A stretch of 64,000 nucleotides of DNA from Trichomonas vaginalis G3 (Eukaryota > Parabasalia > Trichomonadida > Trichomonadidae): assembly GCF_026262505.1 (NCBI RefSeq), contig NC_067203.1, forward strand, positions 23,479,411 through 23,543,410, read 5' to 3'. The number at the start of each line of letters is the position of its first letter. Within the stretch, counting starts at the first letter, position 1. This document shows positions 1-9,720 of the stretch, piece by piece. Under the pieces are notes generated by a model, which worked only from the letters and a program-made list of their open reading frames with translations, did not search any database and was not told where the DNA came from. The position numbers and the translations under genes were made by a program.

Positions 1-2787
1 TTCGTTAACTTCATGAAGCTGATTGTACAACTGGGACATGGAAAGGTCTTCGTACTCCTTTATTTCGTCCTCAGGATAAGCGCCAATGGACATCGACTCA
101 TTCTTGATATCTTCTTGGCGTTGTTCGAGTAAAGCAAGCCTCTGATGGATTTTATCTATTGTGCTTTGGTATTGTGAGATCTTTTTGTCCATTTTCGTCT
201 GATCGTTTTTGAGACTCTCAATTTTGTTAGAGAGACGATTAATTTCCTCTGAAATTTCATTAAGTTTTTGATTGATTTTCTCCTGGCGCTGGTTGACCTG
301 GTTGAGCTTCTTTTCAGAGTCCTTAGACTTCTGCTCGCTTTGCTTGAGCTTCTGCTTGATTCTAGATGGATCAAGTTCGGCAATTTGATCTGAAATCTGG
401 CGCTGTTGAGGAACTAAGACGTCTCTCATTCTCTGTCTAAGAATGGAACGCAACTGGATTAGTTTCAGTCTTTGGGAGTCGATTTCGACTCTTTGATCTA
501 ATAATTCTCTGACTTTTGCACGAGTTTCGTCATCTGCTTCTCCTTTTGGTTCTTGGAGGGCTTGTAATCTCTGTTCTATACTGTTCAAGTGCAATTTCAT
601 GTCTGAGAACTGGTTTTGCTTGATTTCTAATTCTTTCTGTGCATTATCTACTTCTGTTCTTGCTTTTTCGACATCGCTCTTCACAGTTACCTCTCTGGCT
701 CTGCATTCGGTCAACTGCTTCTCATTTCCGGCAATGTCTGTATCGCATTTCTTGATTTCGTCCTCAATTCCTTGGATTTTTTCATTCAATTCCTTCAAAT
801 CTTCCTTCACTTTTTGTAAATCTTTTGTTTTTGCGTTGATTTGAGTGGATAAGATCAAAGGAGATCTGTTTAGATTAGCGGATCCGCCGTTCATGATACC
901 ACTGCTCAAGATTGTTTCACCTTCGATTGTTACGCAGTTGACTTTCTTAGATTCTGAAATTTGATTTGCTTCAGTTAAACTAGAAGTCAATGCGTAGCCT
1001 CCGAAGATCAATTCCATGGCCTTCTGATACTCTTCGTCGTAGTGGATGTGGTTCAAAAGTGGATCTACGCCTTCAGGAAGTTCTTTGTTCGAAGGATTGA
1101 CTTTTTCAAGGACAATTGTGGAGCAGCTGCAGTTCTTCTGTTCGGAAACCTTCTTTGTAAGCTTCTTGGCGTTCTCAACTGTATCAACAATAATATAATA
1201 CAATCTTCTGCCTCCAATGACGCTTGCAGCGACTGTTGCTTCTTGGTCGACCTCTATTAAGTCGATTACAACACCAAGGAAGCCATCAAACTTGTTCTTC
1301 TTGATGTAATCAATGCCATTTGCAACATCGCTGTTTGCTGACCTTGTTGCCTTGACTTGGAGCTCGTTAAGATGCTTCTTGATGTCATGGTGCTCCTTTT
1401 CAAGCGAGTATTGCTTTGACCAGTTGAGTTTTCTCTCATCTAATAATTCATTTCTTTTTTCTGTCAACTTTTTCTGGCCTTCTTTGAGTTTCTTGAACTC
1501 ATCTACAAAGGATGATCTCTGTTTGAGTGCCTGATCTAACTGATTCTTCGCTTTTGTGACAGATTTCTCTTGAGAAGTGACTTCTTTCTGGAATTTCTCG
1601 ATTTCTTTCTTAGCAGCCTTGAGTTCGGCATTGACATTGTCGATATCTTCTAATTGGCCGGCGCAAAGTGACTGTAAAACTGATAATTGACCTTCAATTT
1701 CAGCTTTGTGTTGGGAAACTTCGTCAAACTCCTTTGTATACTCTTCTTCTTGGTTCTTGGCGTTGGAAATCTCTTCTTCAATCTTCTCAAGCTTAGATTT
1801 CTTATCTTGGATTTCGATTTCTGCTGTTTTCAGCTTTTCTTCGTATTTTGAGGCCTTGAGTTGGGCTCTTTCATGTTGTTTGATGAGATCTGTCTCTTGC
1901 TGTTGAAGATTGTTCCTGTCTTGGAGACAGAGTTTCTCTTTAATTTTGGTATTTGTTAATTCATCAGTAAGATTGTGGACTTCGGTCTGGTTTTCTGTAT
2001 ATTCAGTACGGATGGATGCCAAGGCTGTTGTTTGTACTTGGAGTTCTTCGTTTCTTGCTTCAATTTCAATTTGATTTTCGCGGGAAGAGCGATCTTGGAT
2101 CAATATCTCAATAGCGCGACGCTTCTTGTCAAGTTCATTGAATTCCTCAAGTTCTGCTTTTTCTTCGTCAAGTTTTTTGAGACGGTTATTGATGTATTCC
2201 AAAGAATCTTCGATCTTCTTCTTACGTTCCATTGACTGAGCGATAATCTTAACGGATTCTTCACGCTGTGTATCATAAACTTTAACACCAGCAATATCCA
2301 AAAGTAAATCAAGGCGTTGAGCGTCAGTCATTGTTGTAAGCGATGTTACCTTGCTTTGCTTGATGATGTAGTAACCACTAGCTGGAGAAAATCCGCATTG
2401 CTCAAGGATATTTCTAACGTCTTGTCTTGTTGAATGCTTTCTATCAATGAAATACTCATCTTTCTGTAATGATATAGATCTGCGGATTGAAATCTCATCT
2501 TTTTCGATCGGAATTACTCTAGATTCATTCGAGAAAACTATTTCAACGAAAGCTGTTGGACTTGATACGCCCTGGCCTTCATGTAACAAGCTTTTCTTTA
2601 CGCTTGGCCTAAGATGATCGAATTCGTCCAATAAAACGAACTCAATAGCATTATAAAAGTTAGACTTACCAGAACCGTTGAGGCCAACTACAGCATTTGT
2701 GCCTGGTGAGAAAGGTCCGAATGTAACTGTATCACTGTAAGATTTAAATCCATGAATCGTGACCCTCTTAATGTGAATCCCAGACAT
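1..2787 (-). CDS. SMC3: Cohesin subunit SMC3 (C-terminal end outside window)
   Basis: This is the SMC3 ATPase arm of the cohesin ring, which holds sister chromatids together in the nucleus. The frame stays open for 929 codons and runs off the left edge, so the C-terminal head (Walker B, signature) is not visible. Visible parts: start MSGIHIKRVTIHGFKSY, Walker A GLNGSGKS at residues 35-42, an SMC3-type LRPSVKKSLLHEG segment near 59-71, a first coiled coil about 160-490, a hinge about 500-640 with a glycine pair (MNGGSAN) near 631, then a returning coil. SMC3 is preferred over other SMCs because the first 120 residues follow human SMC3 closely. At the site of the two adjacent head lysines acetylated in other eukaryotes, the sequence reads QKDEYF (108-113), so only one lysine is kept. 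No classic initiator is seen; E2F-like sites lie just upstream. Confidence 0.93.
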   Translation of the reverse strand, partial: MSGIHIKRVTIHGFKSYSDTVTFGPFSPGTNAVVGLNGSGKSNFYNAIEFVLLDEFDHLRPSVKKSLLHEGQGVSSPTAFVEIVFSNESRVIPIEKDEISIRRSISLQKDEYFIDRKHSTRQDVRNILEQCGFSPASGYYIIKQSKVTSLTTMTDAQRLDLLLDIAGVKVYDTQREESVKIIAQSMERKKKIEDSLEYINNRLKKLDEEKAELEEFNELDKKRRAIEILIQDRSSRENQIEIEARNEELQVQTTALASIRTEYTENQTEVHNLTDELTNTKIKEKLCLQDRNNLQQQETDLIKQHERAQLKASKYEEKLKTAEIEIQDKKSKLEKIEEEISNAKNQEEEYTKEFDEVSQHKAEIEGQLSVLQSLCAGQLEDIDNVNAELKAAKKEIEKFQKEVTSQEKSVTKAKNQLDQALKQRSSFVDEFKKLKEGQKKLTEKRNELLDERKLNWSKQYSLEKEHHDIKKHLNELQVKATRSANSDVANGIDYIKKNKFDGFLGVVIDLIEVDQEATVAASVIGGRRLYYIIVDTVENAKKLTKKVSEQKNCSCSTIVLEKVNPSNKELPEGVDPLLNHIHYDEEYQKAMELIFGGYALTSSLTEANQISESKKVNCVTIEGETILSSGIMNGGSANLNRSPLILSTQINAKTKDLQKVKEDLKELNEKIQGIEDEIKKCDTDIAGNEKQLTECRAREVTVKSDVEKARTEVDNAQKELEIKQNQFSDMKLHLNSIEQRLQALQEPKGEADDETRAKVRELLDQRVEIDSQRLKLIQLRSILRQRMRDVLVPQQRQISDQIAELDPSRIKQKLKQSEQKSKDSEKKLNQVNQRQEKINQKLNEISEEINRLSNKIESLKNDQTKMDKKISQYQSTIDKIHQRLALLEQRQEDIKNESMSIGAYPEDEIKEYEDLSMSQLYNQLHEVNE

Positions 2788-2822
2788 TCTACGGAATTTT
2801 TAGAGCCAAATCAATTTCACTT

Positions 2823-2847
2823 TTTGGCGCCAAATTTAGTTTCCCGC
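2823..2847 (-). promoter_or_regulatory. Two E2F-like sites upstream of SMC3
   Basis: The 12-bp perfect palindrome TTTGGCGCCAAA lies at 2823-2834 and TTTCCCGC at 2840-2847, about 36 and 53 bases before the SMC3 start codon. Both match the known E2F/DP consensus (TTTSSCGC). Such GC-rich words stand out in this AT-rich spacer. Use as S-phase control sites is inference. Confidence 0.6.
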
Positions 2848-3400
2848 AATTATAATTGTTTGATTGGGATTACACATGGATTTAACTATGGTTCATAGTG
2901 TAGATGAATTCATTAATCCAACATCGTCCATCTGCGAAATGAAGTTGCCCGCCATTTCATCAAAATGGAGGATAGCCATTGCTTTTTGAAGGATCATGTA
3001 TCATAATTTCGCACAGATGTTTATGTATTGAGTTGTATGATATGAGATATGAAAAATTACTCTAATAAATAAAAATACCAAATATTATTTTCTTTTTAAT
3101 GAGCTGCTTTGTTACCACATATTTTGGATACTTAATAGAAAGTAATTTAAGTTTATTGTGAGATCAATAATAGTTACATTTCAAATAAAAAAATAGTAAT
3201 TTATAAAATGGAAGGATTTTAACTATAGGCTTGATTTGTATCCTGGCTGAGAAGGATGATTGTGTTATAATTATTGTAATTCGTAAAAGAAATATAAAAT
3301 TATAAAAAATAATATTGGAATAGATTTTATGTTTACACTAAAAATGAATTATTGGCTAACAATGTTTAACGTTGAAATATTGGTTGTTGTTATTTGAGTT
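2848..3400. other. AT-rich spacer
   Basis: Apart from a short inverted repeat (ccattt...aaatgg, 2953-2969) this spacer shows nothing I can name. It separates the divergently placed SMC3 promoter from the 3' end of the Rab gene. Confidence 0.6.
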
Positions 3401-4012
3401 TTAGCAGCCGCATGATTTTTGTTGAGGAGTTGTTTCTTCTAAATCGATATCTCCTGATGTCTGAATATTATCTTTTTCAGTTTTGATGGACAACAACTGG
3501 CGAGCGATCTCGGTAAAAAGTTCATTGACACCTACTCCGTTCAAAGCAGATGTTTCTATCATGAAAGCAAAGCCGTGGTTCTCTGCAAATTCTTTAATCT
3601 TTTCAGTACTAACTTTTCTGCTTTCAACTAAATCGATTTTGTTTGCAGCGCCAAAAATAAGAGCGTTTGGCATTCCTCTTTCTCTAAATTCGGCAATCCA
3701 ATCTCTTGCTTCGACAAATGACTGTTCATTTGTTGTATCAAAAACTACGATTGCAGCTCTGGCATCACGGAAATACATTGGAACCAAGGATCTGTACTTT
3801 TCAGAGCCACCTGTATCCCAAATATCCAATTTGATATCAGTGTCGTCTACTTTGGTTATCTTTGAATTGAATGCAGCGCCAATTGTTGCTTCTTGATTCG
3901 GTGCGAATGTTCCATTGATAATTCTGTTAGCAATTGAGCTCTTTCCCGATGAAGGAGCGCCAATGAGAACAATTTTCTCTGATCGAATCTTCGATGTATT
4001 TGATGATCTCAT
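3401..4012 (-). CDS. Rab-family small GTPase with altered switch II
   Basis: A 203-aa Rab-like GTPase, expected to mark a membrane compartment and recruit trafficking effectors. P-loop GAPSSGKSS at residues 18-26; switch I TIGAAF (42-47), the form seen in the Rab5/22 group; G3 WDTGGSE (64-70); G4 NKID (123-126); G5 SAL (154-156) where SAK is usual; C-terminal CGC, a double-geranylgeranylation signal. The odd point is G3: Rabs have WDTAGQE, and here the catalytic glutamine is serine (S69) and the alanine is glycine. In Ras-family enzymes loss of this glutamine slows GTP hydrolysis, so the protein may stay GTP-bound longer. The start is at 4012, immediately preceded on the minus strand by TCAATTT, an initiator-like word. 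Rab identity is firm; Rab5-like assignment is tentative. Confidence 0.9.
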   Translation of the reverse strand: MRSSNTSKIRSEKIVLIGAPSSGKSSIANRIINGTFAPNQEATIGAAFNSKITKVDDTDIKLDIWDTGGSEKYRSLVPMYFRDARAAIVVFDTTNEQSFVEARDWIAEFRERGMPNALIFGAANKIDLVESRKVSTEKIKEFAENHGFAFMIETSALNGVGVNELFTEIARQLLSIKTEKDNIQTSGDIDLEETTPQQKSCGC

Positions 4013-4760
4013 AAATTGACAGATTTTTCTGAGCGTGCTGTTCTCAAATTTAGTTTAATCAACTATAATCTGCTTCCACATATGAAAATACGTCTAATTT
4101 ATAAAATTAAGAAATAAAAACTTAAGATATGAAGGATCTTTCCATTAGATCAAGAATATGCGAAATTATTTATGATACAAAACAATTGCATTGGAAAAAT
4201 AGAATTCAATCCTCAGATTCCGAGCTCTTGTATGTATATCATATTTGATAATTTCTTTTGATTTATAGTATGATGCTTTTTCGTTGCTATACTGTGAACT
4301 TTCCAACACAATGGTACTGATTGGATCGTAGTCCATCTAACTGAAATGTAAATAATAAAATTTCAAATGTTATAATTTCGATTATATCGTAGTAAAAGTC
4401 AATGTATTTAAACTATTTGAGTAGCAAAGTAAAGGGTTTAGTATATTAAGGAAATCTAATGTCTTGAAAATCACTCATTATCAACAATTTTGATTCAATA
4501 ATCGCGTTCTTATAAATTTGATCGCATAAAACTAGCAATTAACTGTCAAGGAAAATATTTTTGATGCGTATGCAGAATAAAATACAGAGCAATCAAATGA
4601 TTTGTCAAAAATTTTGCGTTCTCAAAAAATTTTATAAAGAAAATTTTATGTACGTTGAAATATAAAACTCAATGATAATGAATAAAATAGCTTATTGTGC
4701 ATGTAAATAGCGTATATTTCGGAAAATTATTAATTTCAGTCTATATTTTTCATCAATTTG
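4013..4760. other. AT-rich divergent promoter region
   Basis: Spacer between two divergent genes (Rab to the left, coiled-coil protein to the right). No gene, RNA or repeat is recognised. The words TCAATTT sit just before both start codons and may be variant initiators. Confidence 0.5.
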
Positions 4761-6938
4761 ATGTCGCGCGTTCGCTATTCCATTAACTTGGAAGAAGACT
4801 TCGAGTTATATGGAATTGATCCGAACGAAGACCTCGATGATTGGTCCTTTTTGGATGCCAAACCTGAGCCAATTCCAGAAAAGACTGAAGATGAAAAAGA
4901 ATTGTTTGAGCAATTACTAAAACCGACAATAGAAGCAGACTCTATAGATAAAGAGATACACGAACGATTAAAAAATCTTATAAATGAAACATCACAACTA
5001 ATTGATGAAAATCAAAACGACCCAATTATCAAAGAAGCAAAAGCAGACAAAGTTGAAGAGCAATTACCTGATACTCCAGAGAATCTTGATGAAGAAAGAA
5101 AGCGTTTAAGCACTCCAGAATATGTTCAAGCAAATCGTGTCAAGAATATTGTTAAATCATTACTTAATACAACAGAAAAAGCGGAAGATATTTCACAATT
5201 CATTGAAGATATTACAAAATCTGATAGAATTGATCCAAATACAATTGAAATTCCAGAAGATCATGTATCTGTACCTGCGGTTAGACTGCTACCTCAAATC
5301 AAAATCACGCAAGCAGACATTCCAGAAGAAAAAGAAGAAGAAAATACCAAGAAATCAGATTCATCAAAACCATCATCGAGAATTAGTAACGAAAAACCTT
5401 TAATTCCAACTACCAAACAAGAAGAACCCCAAAAGAAATCGTTCTTTGGGCGTTACGTCAAGAAATTATCAGAGCCAAAGTCAGTTCTTAAGTCTTTAGA
5501 CGAAACAGACAGATTATCAAACAAATTCCAAGAAGAAAGGAAGAAAAGAGAAGAAGAAGCAGCGAAAGAAGCAGAAAGGAAACAGAAAGAACTCGAAGAA
5601 CAATCGAAACAATTTTTCGCAACTTTGCAGAAAGAACAAGAAAGAAGAGAAAAGATGCTTCAACAGATTTCTCAATTCCAGAAACAAATAGCCGATAAAT
5701 TGGCCGAAATTGTCCCTCAAAAGAAACCAATCGTTGTTGTTGACTTAATTACGGAGAAATTAAAACTCACAAAAACGAAAACGCATGAATCAAAGACATT
5801 TATGTCTAATGTTAATAAATCATTCCAAAACAAGGTCAAAGAAGCTCTTAAACAGAAATTACAAATTAAAAAATCGAAATCTCTCATCAGACTTACATTA
5901 TTCATCAAGTTAATGCTAGAAATAGCAAAACTAAAGAGAGTTAATATGGTTAAACAGGCTCTGAAGCTTCACAAATGGAAGAGGAAATTTGATATCAGAA
6001 TGAAGAACAAACTTGCAGAACAGAAGCAAAAGGAAGAGGAAGAGAGAAGAAAGAAGAAGGAAAAGGAGGACAAAATGAAGCTAGAAAAGGCAAAGAAGGC
6101 TTATGCAGCATTAAAATTGCAATTTTATGTAAGAAAGTACTTAGCGGTCAAAGCAAAAGAGCAGATGATCAAAGAAGAAGCTCTTCGTAAGAAGAAAGAG
6201 GAAGAAATGCGGAAGAGAAGGCTTATGCAAGAAAGATTACCTGATGTTGCTGATATTGATACATCCTGGATTAATAAATATGAAGGTGTTAGTGATAGCG
6301 ACTTCGATGAATTCTTGGATGGATTAGCTGACCCTCAACAAAGTTCCCAATTCGAAGAAAAAGTGACATCTCTACAAAAAGTGACAGAAGATATTGTTTT
6401 AGACGCTGGAACAGTACCTGTATCATCAGATTTCGATGTAGAAAAGCTTGGTGTCCAGAAATCGATAATAGGAGAGCCACAAGATGAAACAGCTCAAATG
6501 GCAAAGGTTAGAGCTGAAATTGAGAAGAGATTAAAGCAGAAAAGGCAAGAAGCGGCCAGGCAATCAACTAATTCTACTTCCTCATCAGCTTCTTCTAAGA
6601 GACAAGCTCCTTCTTCCCCTCAACAAACAAATAATAATAATCCTGCTCCAGAAACTCCTCCACAGCCAACAGAAGACGGAGGAGATAATCACCAGCTGGC
6701 TCCTGAGACTGTTGCTTTGATGAGAAGAGCTGCACAGCATAGAAAACATAACGGAAGTGGATCATCAGGAAGAAGTGGCCAAATTTCTGCAACAAGACAA
6801 AGTGGAGGAACTTCATGGGCCCCAAGAGCTGCAATTATGAGGCAAAACAACACAAGAGCTCAGAGATTGAAGAAACTTTCAAAGGTTTGGTTCGAAGGAC
6901 ATAGAAGAGAAGATGAGAATGCGGGTAATGCTCAGTAA
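4761..6938 (+). CDS. Charged coiled-coil protein with IQ-like segment
   Basis: 725-aa protein of unknown function. The N-terminal ~100 residues are acidic; about residues 165-230 are polar and probably disordered; from about 250 to 500 there are long Lys/Glu/Arg/Gln-rich heptad-like stretches predicted to form coiled coils. Near residues 446-470 the stretch AALKLQFYVRKYLAVKAK resembles an IQ motif, so calmodulin binding is possible. The C-terminus (about 590-700) is Ser/Gln/Pro-rich and low complexity. An in-frame TTG lies just upstream, but the ATG at 4761 is chosen because TCAATTTG, an initiator-like word, abuts it. The layout suggests a cytoskeletal or scaffold protein; that is inference and no family is recognised. 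Confidence 0.75.
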   Translation: MSRVRYSINLEEDFELYGIDPNEDLDDWSFLDAKPEPIPEKTEDEKELFEQLLKPTIEADSIDKEIHERLKNLINETSQLIDENQNDPIIKEAKADKVEEQLPDTPENLDEERKRLSTPEYVQANRVKNIVKSLLNTTEKAEDISQFIEDITKSDRIDPNTIEIPEDHVSVPAVRLLPQIKITQADIPEEKEEENTKKSDSSKPSSRISNEKPLIPTTKQEEPQKKSFFGRYVKKLSEPKSVLKSLDETDRLSNKFQEERKKREEEAAKEAERKQKELEEQSKQFFATLQKEQERREKMLQQISQFQKQIADKLAEIVPQKKPIVVVDLITEKLKLTKTKTHESKTFMSNVNKSFQNKVKEALKQKLQIKKSKSLIRLTLFIKLMLEIAKLKRVNMVKQALKLHKWKRKFDIRMKNKLAEQKQKEEEERRKKKEKEDKMKLEKAKKAYAALKLQFYVRKYLAVKAKEQMIKEEALRKKKEEEMRKRRLMQERLPDVADIDTSWINKYEGVSDSDFDEFLDGLADPQQSSQFEEKVTSLQKVTEDIVLDAGTVPVSSDFDVEKLGVQKSIIGEPQDETAQMAKVRAEIEKRLKQKRQEAARQSTNSTSSSASSKRQAPSSPQQTNNNNPAPETPPQPTEDGGDNHQLAPETVALMRRAAQHRKHNGSGSSGRSGQISATRQSGGTSWAPRAAIMRQNNTRAQRLKKLSKVWFEGHRREDENAGNAQ

Positions 6939-7173
6939 TTAATATGTTTATATTAATAAATTGTTTTTTTGTATTTGTATTTTAGTAAAATATAACTTTG
7001 TTTTCATGAGTAACTATAACATCATATTTCCATACATATGTGAGCAACAAATATACAATCAATGATCTGTAAAATTGAAGTTTATCAGATTATATTGAGA
7101 TTTCATTTTACATGTCTTTAATCAATAGATAACATTAATTTATGCAAAATATTACGAATTGTTTATTATTTGT

Positions 7174-7182
7174 TCATTTTTG
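7174..7182 (+). promoter_or_regulatory. Trichomonad initiator (Inr)
   Basis: TCATTTTTG ends directly before the ATG at 7183. It matches the T. vaginalis Inr consensus TCAYTW and decides the start of the downstream gene over an earlier in-frame TTG. Confidence 0.75.
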
Positions 7183-8586
7183 ATGTTTGATGCGCCAGAT
7201 AATGAAGGGAAGCAGTCAAATAATTCGAATTTCATGCCTTATACATTCGTAATTGGTGCTGTCTTAGCAGTACTGTTTTATTTGGTTGACCCTGGTTCGC
7301 CTTCTCCTCCATTTTATGAACCAATTAATACAGTCGACTGCACAGAAGTAGATTTAGCAAATTTTACAAATGATGATGGCAAAATATACATGTCTCTTAC
7401 ATACCATGAATCAATAGAGTTCATTCCAGAATATTTGCCGCATTTTATTCACGGAGATTTCTATAATAGGCGCCTAACATATAATTACACAGGTATTAAC
7501 ATTGACAACATCACAATGGATCATTCTTTCGTTAATTTTTCACTATATCTCCCAATGGCAGCTGAAGGCACTTTTCATATCAATTGCGGACAGAAACAGA
7601 TAGCTAAATACGACTTGAATCTTTCCTACATACGCAATTTCAATTATAAATACAGTACAATTGCATTTCCTTACGGAAAACCAAATCATTTCCGAAATAT
7701 ATGCTACATCGAAGAAAAAACTCCATTTTTCATAGACACAATAGAAAATTTCAATCTCACAAACATATCTAACTACTTCCTAAACTTCACTTACTTCCAA
7801 TGTCCGTTTAAACACTTTGCAGAACATTTTAAATCGAATAAAGTCAAAGGCGGTGTAATATTCCTATCAGATTTCAATATGCATCCATGGAAACAGCTTC
7901 TTTTCAACTACAATCCTATTTCTGAAGCGTTTTCAATGATGAATGCGATTGATTCAGGTGAAATTCAATTTGTTTACCTCCAAGAACCATCAGCTATGAC
8001 TAAGAAGTTATTAAAGCCTTTCGGAAACCGTCCAATGGAGTTCTATACGAATAATACTTGTTATGAAAACGTATTTGTACCGAAAATGAAGACAAATATA
8101 TCATTTTCGGAAGACCAACGACTTATTAATGAATGTATCAATTCAAATTTCTCGAATTTCCGACAAAGAATGAAAATTAATCCAATGATCGAAAATGTGA
8201 TTGTTACAACAGAGAAATTCGAGTCATTTGCAAAAGAATACTTCCCTAACTACACTATTTCGAAGATAAACTACATCACTCCCGTTCAAGAAGCATCGAG
8301 TATCGCAAGCACAGCGAAAATTTTCATCAGTGACCACATTTCTACATTAGTTCACACTATTTTCATGAATGAAGGTTCTGTTGTTGTTGATTTGACTCCT
8401 CCTGAATACTCCTGCAACAGATGGCTAGACAAATACTCTAAAAATGTACCTGCAAAGATATATTCATATTCAAAGACAGATGAGTGTTTTTGCGGTGATT
8501 GGGAGTGCTATCCAGAGTGGTCTATGCAATCTAACTACACAATTGACTTCGAGAAAGTCGCAAAAGATGTCAAAGAACTTCTTTAA
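7183..8586 (+). CDS. GT61/EOGT-like type II membrane glycosyltransferase
   Basis: 467-aa predicted type II membrane protein: a short cytosolic N-terminus, one membrane anchor at about residues 18-36 (FVIGAVLAVLFYLV), then a lumenal domain with many N-glycosylation sequons. The C-terminal part holds a block (ASSIASTAKIFISDHIST, then VHTIFMNEGSVVVDLTP) that parallels the GT61/DUF563 signature, in which a hydrophobic strand, a conserved His-rich turn and a PGSxVIEI strand form the nucleotide-sugar site. GT61 enzymes transfer sugars such as GlcNAc or xylose to proteins or glycans in the ER/Golgi; the substrate here cannot be told. The classic GVHGAGL box is divergent (SDHISTL), so activity is uncertain. 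The Inr abuts the chosen ATG. Confidence 0.7.
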   Translation: MFDAPDNEGKQSNNSNFMPYTFVIGAVLAVLFYLVDPGSPSPPFYEPINTVDCTEVDLANFTNDDGKIYMSLTYHESIEFIPEYLPHFIHGDFYNRRLTYNYTGINIDNITMDHSFVNFSLYLPMAAEGTFHINCGQKQIAKYDLNLSYIRNFNYKYSTIAFPYGKPNHFRNICYIEEKTPFFIDTIENFNLTNISNYFLNFTYFQCPFKHFAEHFKSNKVKGGVIFLSDFNMHPWKQLLFNYNPISEAFSMMNAIDSGEIQFVYLQEPSAMTKKLLKPFGNRPMEFYTNNTCYENVFVPKMKTNISFSEDQRLINECINSNFSNFRQRMKINPMIENVIVTTEKFESFAKEYFPNYTISKINYITPVQEASSIASTAKIFISDHISTLVHTIFMNEGSVVVDLTPPEYSCNRWLDKYSKNVPAKIYSYSKTDECFCGDWECYPEWSMQSNYTIDFEKVAKDVKELL

Positions 8587-9714
8587 ATATTTTTTTGTTT
8601 GTAATATAAATAAATAAAAAACTAAATATAAGACATTTTTAAGAGTGTGCTTATGTTCTCACAATATCAATACATCTTTTTTAGAATAGCAAAAAGTATA
8701 ACAATCATACTAGGCACTATATAGTGACTTATAACTTTTTCAGACAAAATATATTAGCATTTTACCTTAGAAAATTGGGATATAAAGCTTATATCCCAAA
8801 AAAATTGAGAGAATATCAATAAAGCAAAACAGAAGAATCAAAAACTCCAAGAAGAACGAAAAAACATAAAAACAATGATCAAAAACCTCAACAACAAAAC
8901 AAAGACCAAAACAATCAAACTGAAACAGATTTTACATTAGATCCGTATTAGGTTCAATACAATTAATTAATGTATCTTTTTTCTCACCAAAAATATTAAC
9001 TTTATATATGATAATAACCCTTTGGTGACACCTTTGTCACGTGGTGACAGGTTTGTCATGCACCTATACATTCGAAAATCTATAAAGATTGGATCAAAAA
9101 AAAATTGAGTGAATGATGAAAAATGTAAAAGTTGCATGACCTAAATTGGATAATATTTACTTAGATAATGTACGCATAGATGCTAACAATCACTTTATAA
9201 GAAGATTGATTGAGAACATTCTAATATGCTACTAAAATCATGCATTATGACGTTTGATTTATTGTACAATGATAGGGGATAATTTTATTTGATTGGTCCT
9301 TTTCCTGAACCATTTGATATTATTTGGCGATTATTCTATTCTTTTTCATGTTAAAGACATTTTGGCATTATCTGTTTATGTATTGATCTACTGTTTATTA
9401 GGATCAACATCAGAATGGCTTATTGATTGAATTAAAAGTTAAAAAAAGTTTTTGATACATAATTATTGAGAAAATAAGTCAGTTATAAGAAGAACTTATT
9501 TACTTTGTCAGAGCAACTATACGTTCCTTTTCATAATTAAGATACAATCTACAAAATCCGTGTATTATTCAAGAATTATTGCTGTATAAATCATTATTAG
9601 TTAAATGAATGTTTAATGATTAATGAAAGAATTAAGGCCAATTATTTTAAACTCGTGCAAGAAGATGTTGCAGAAGAAAAAATGAAAATAAACACAATAT
9701 ATGAATTTGATTCA
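8587..9714. other. AT-rich spacer with two hairpins
   Basis: No gene seen. Two inverted repeats stand out: about 8775-8799 (ttgggatat...atatcccaa, 9-bp stem) and 9025-9040 (gtgaca-cctt-tgtcac), followed at once by a partial repeat of the same gtgaca/tgtca words. Positions about 8815-8935 are an A/C-rich low-complexity run. The Maverick target duplication closes the region. Confidence 0.5.
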
Positions 9715-9720
9715 ATTCTA
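9715..9720. repeat. Left target-site duplication of the Maverick
   Basis: attcta directly before the left inverted repeat, matched by attcta at 31999-32004. Six-base duplications are the norm for Maverick/Polinton integration. Confidence 0.93.
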
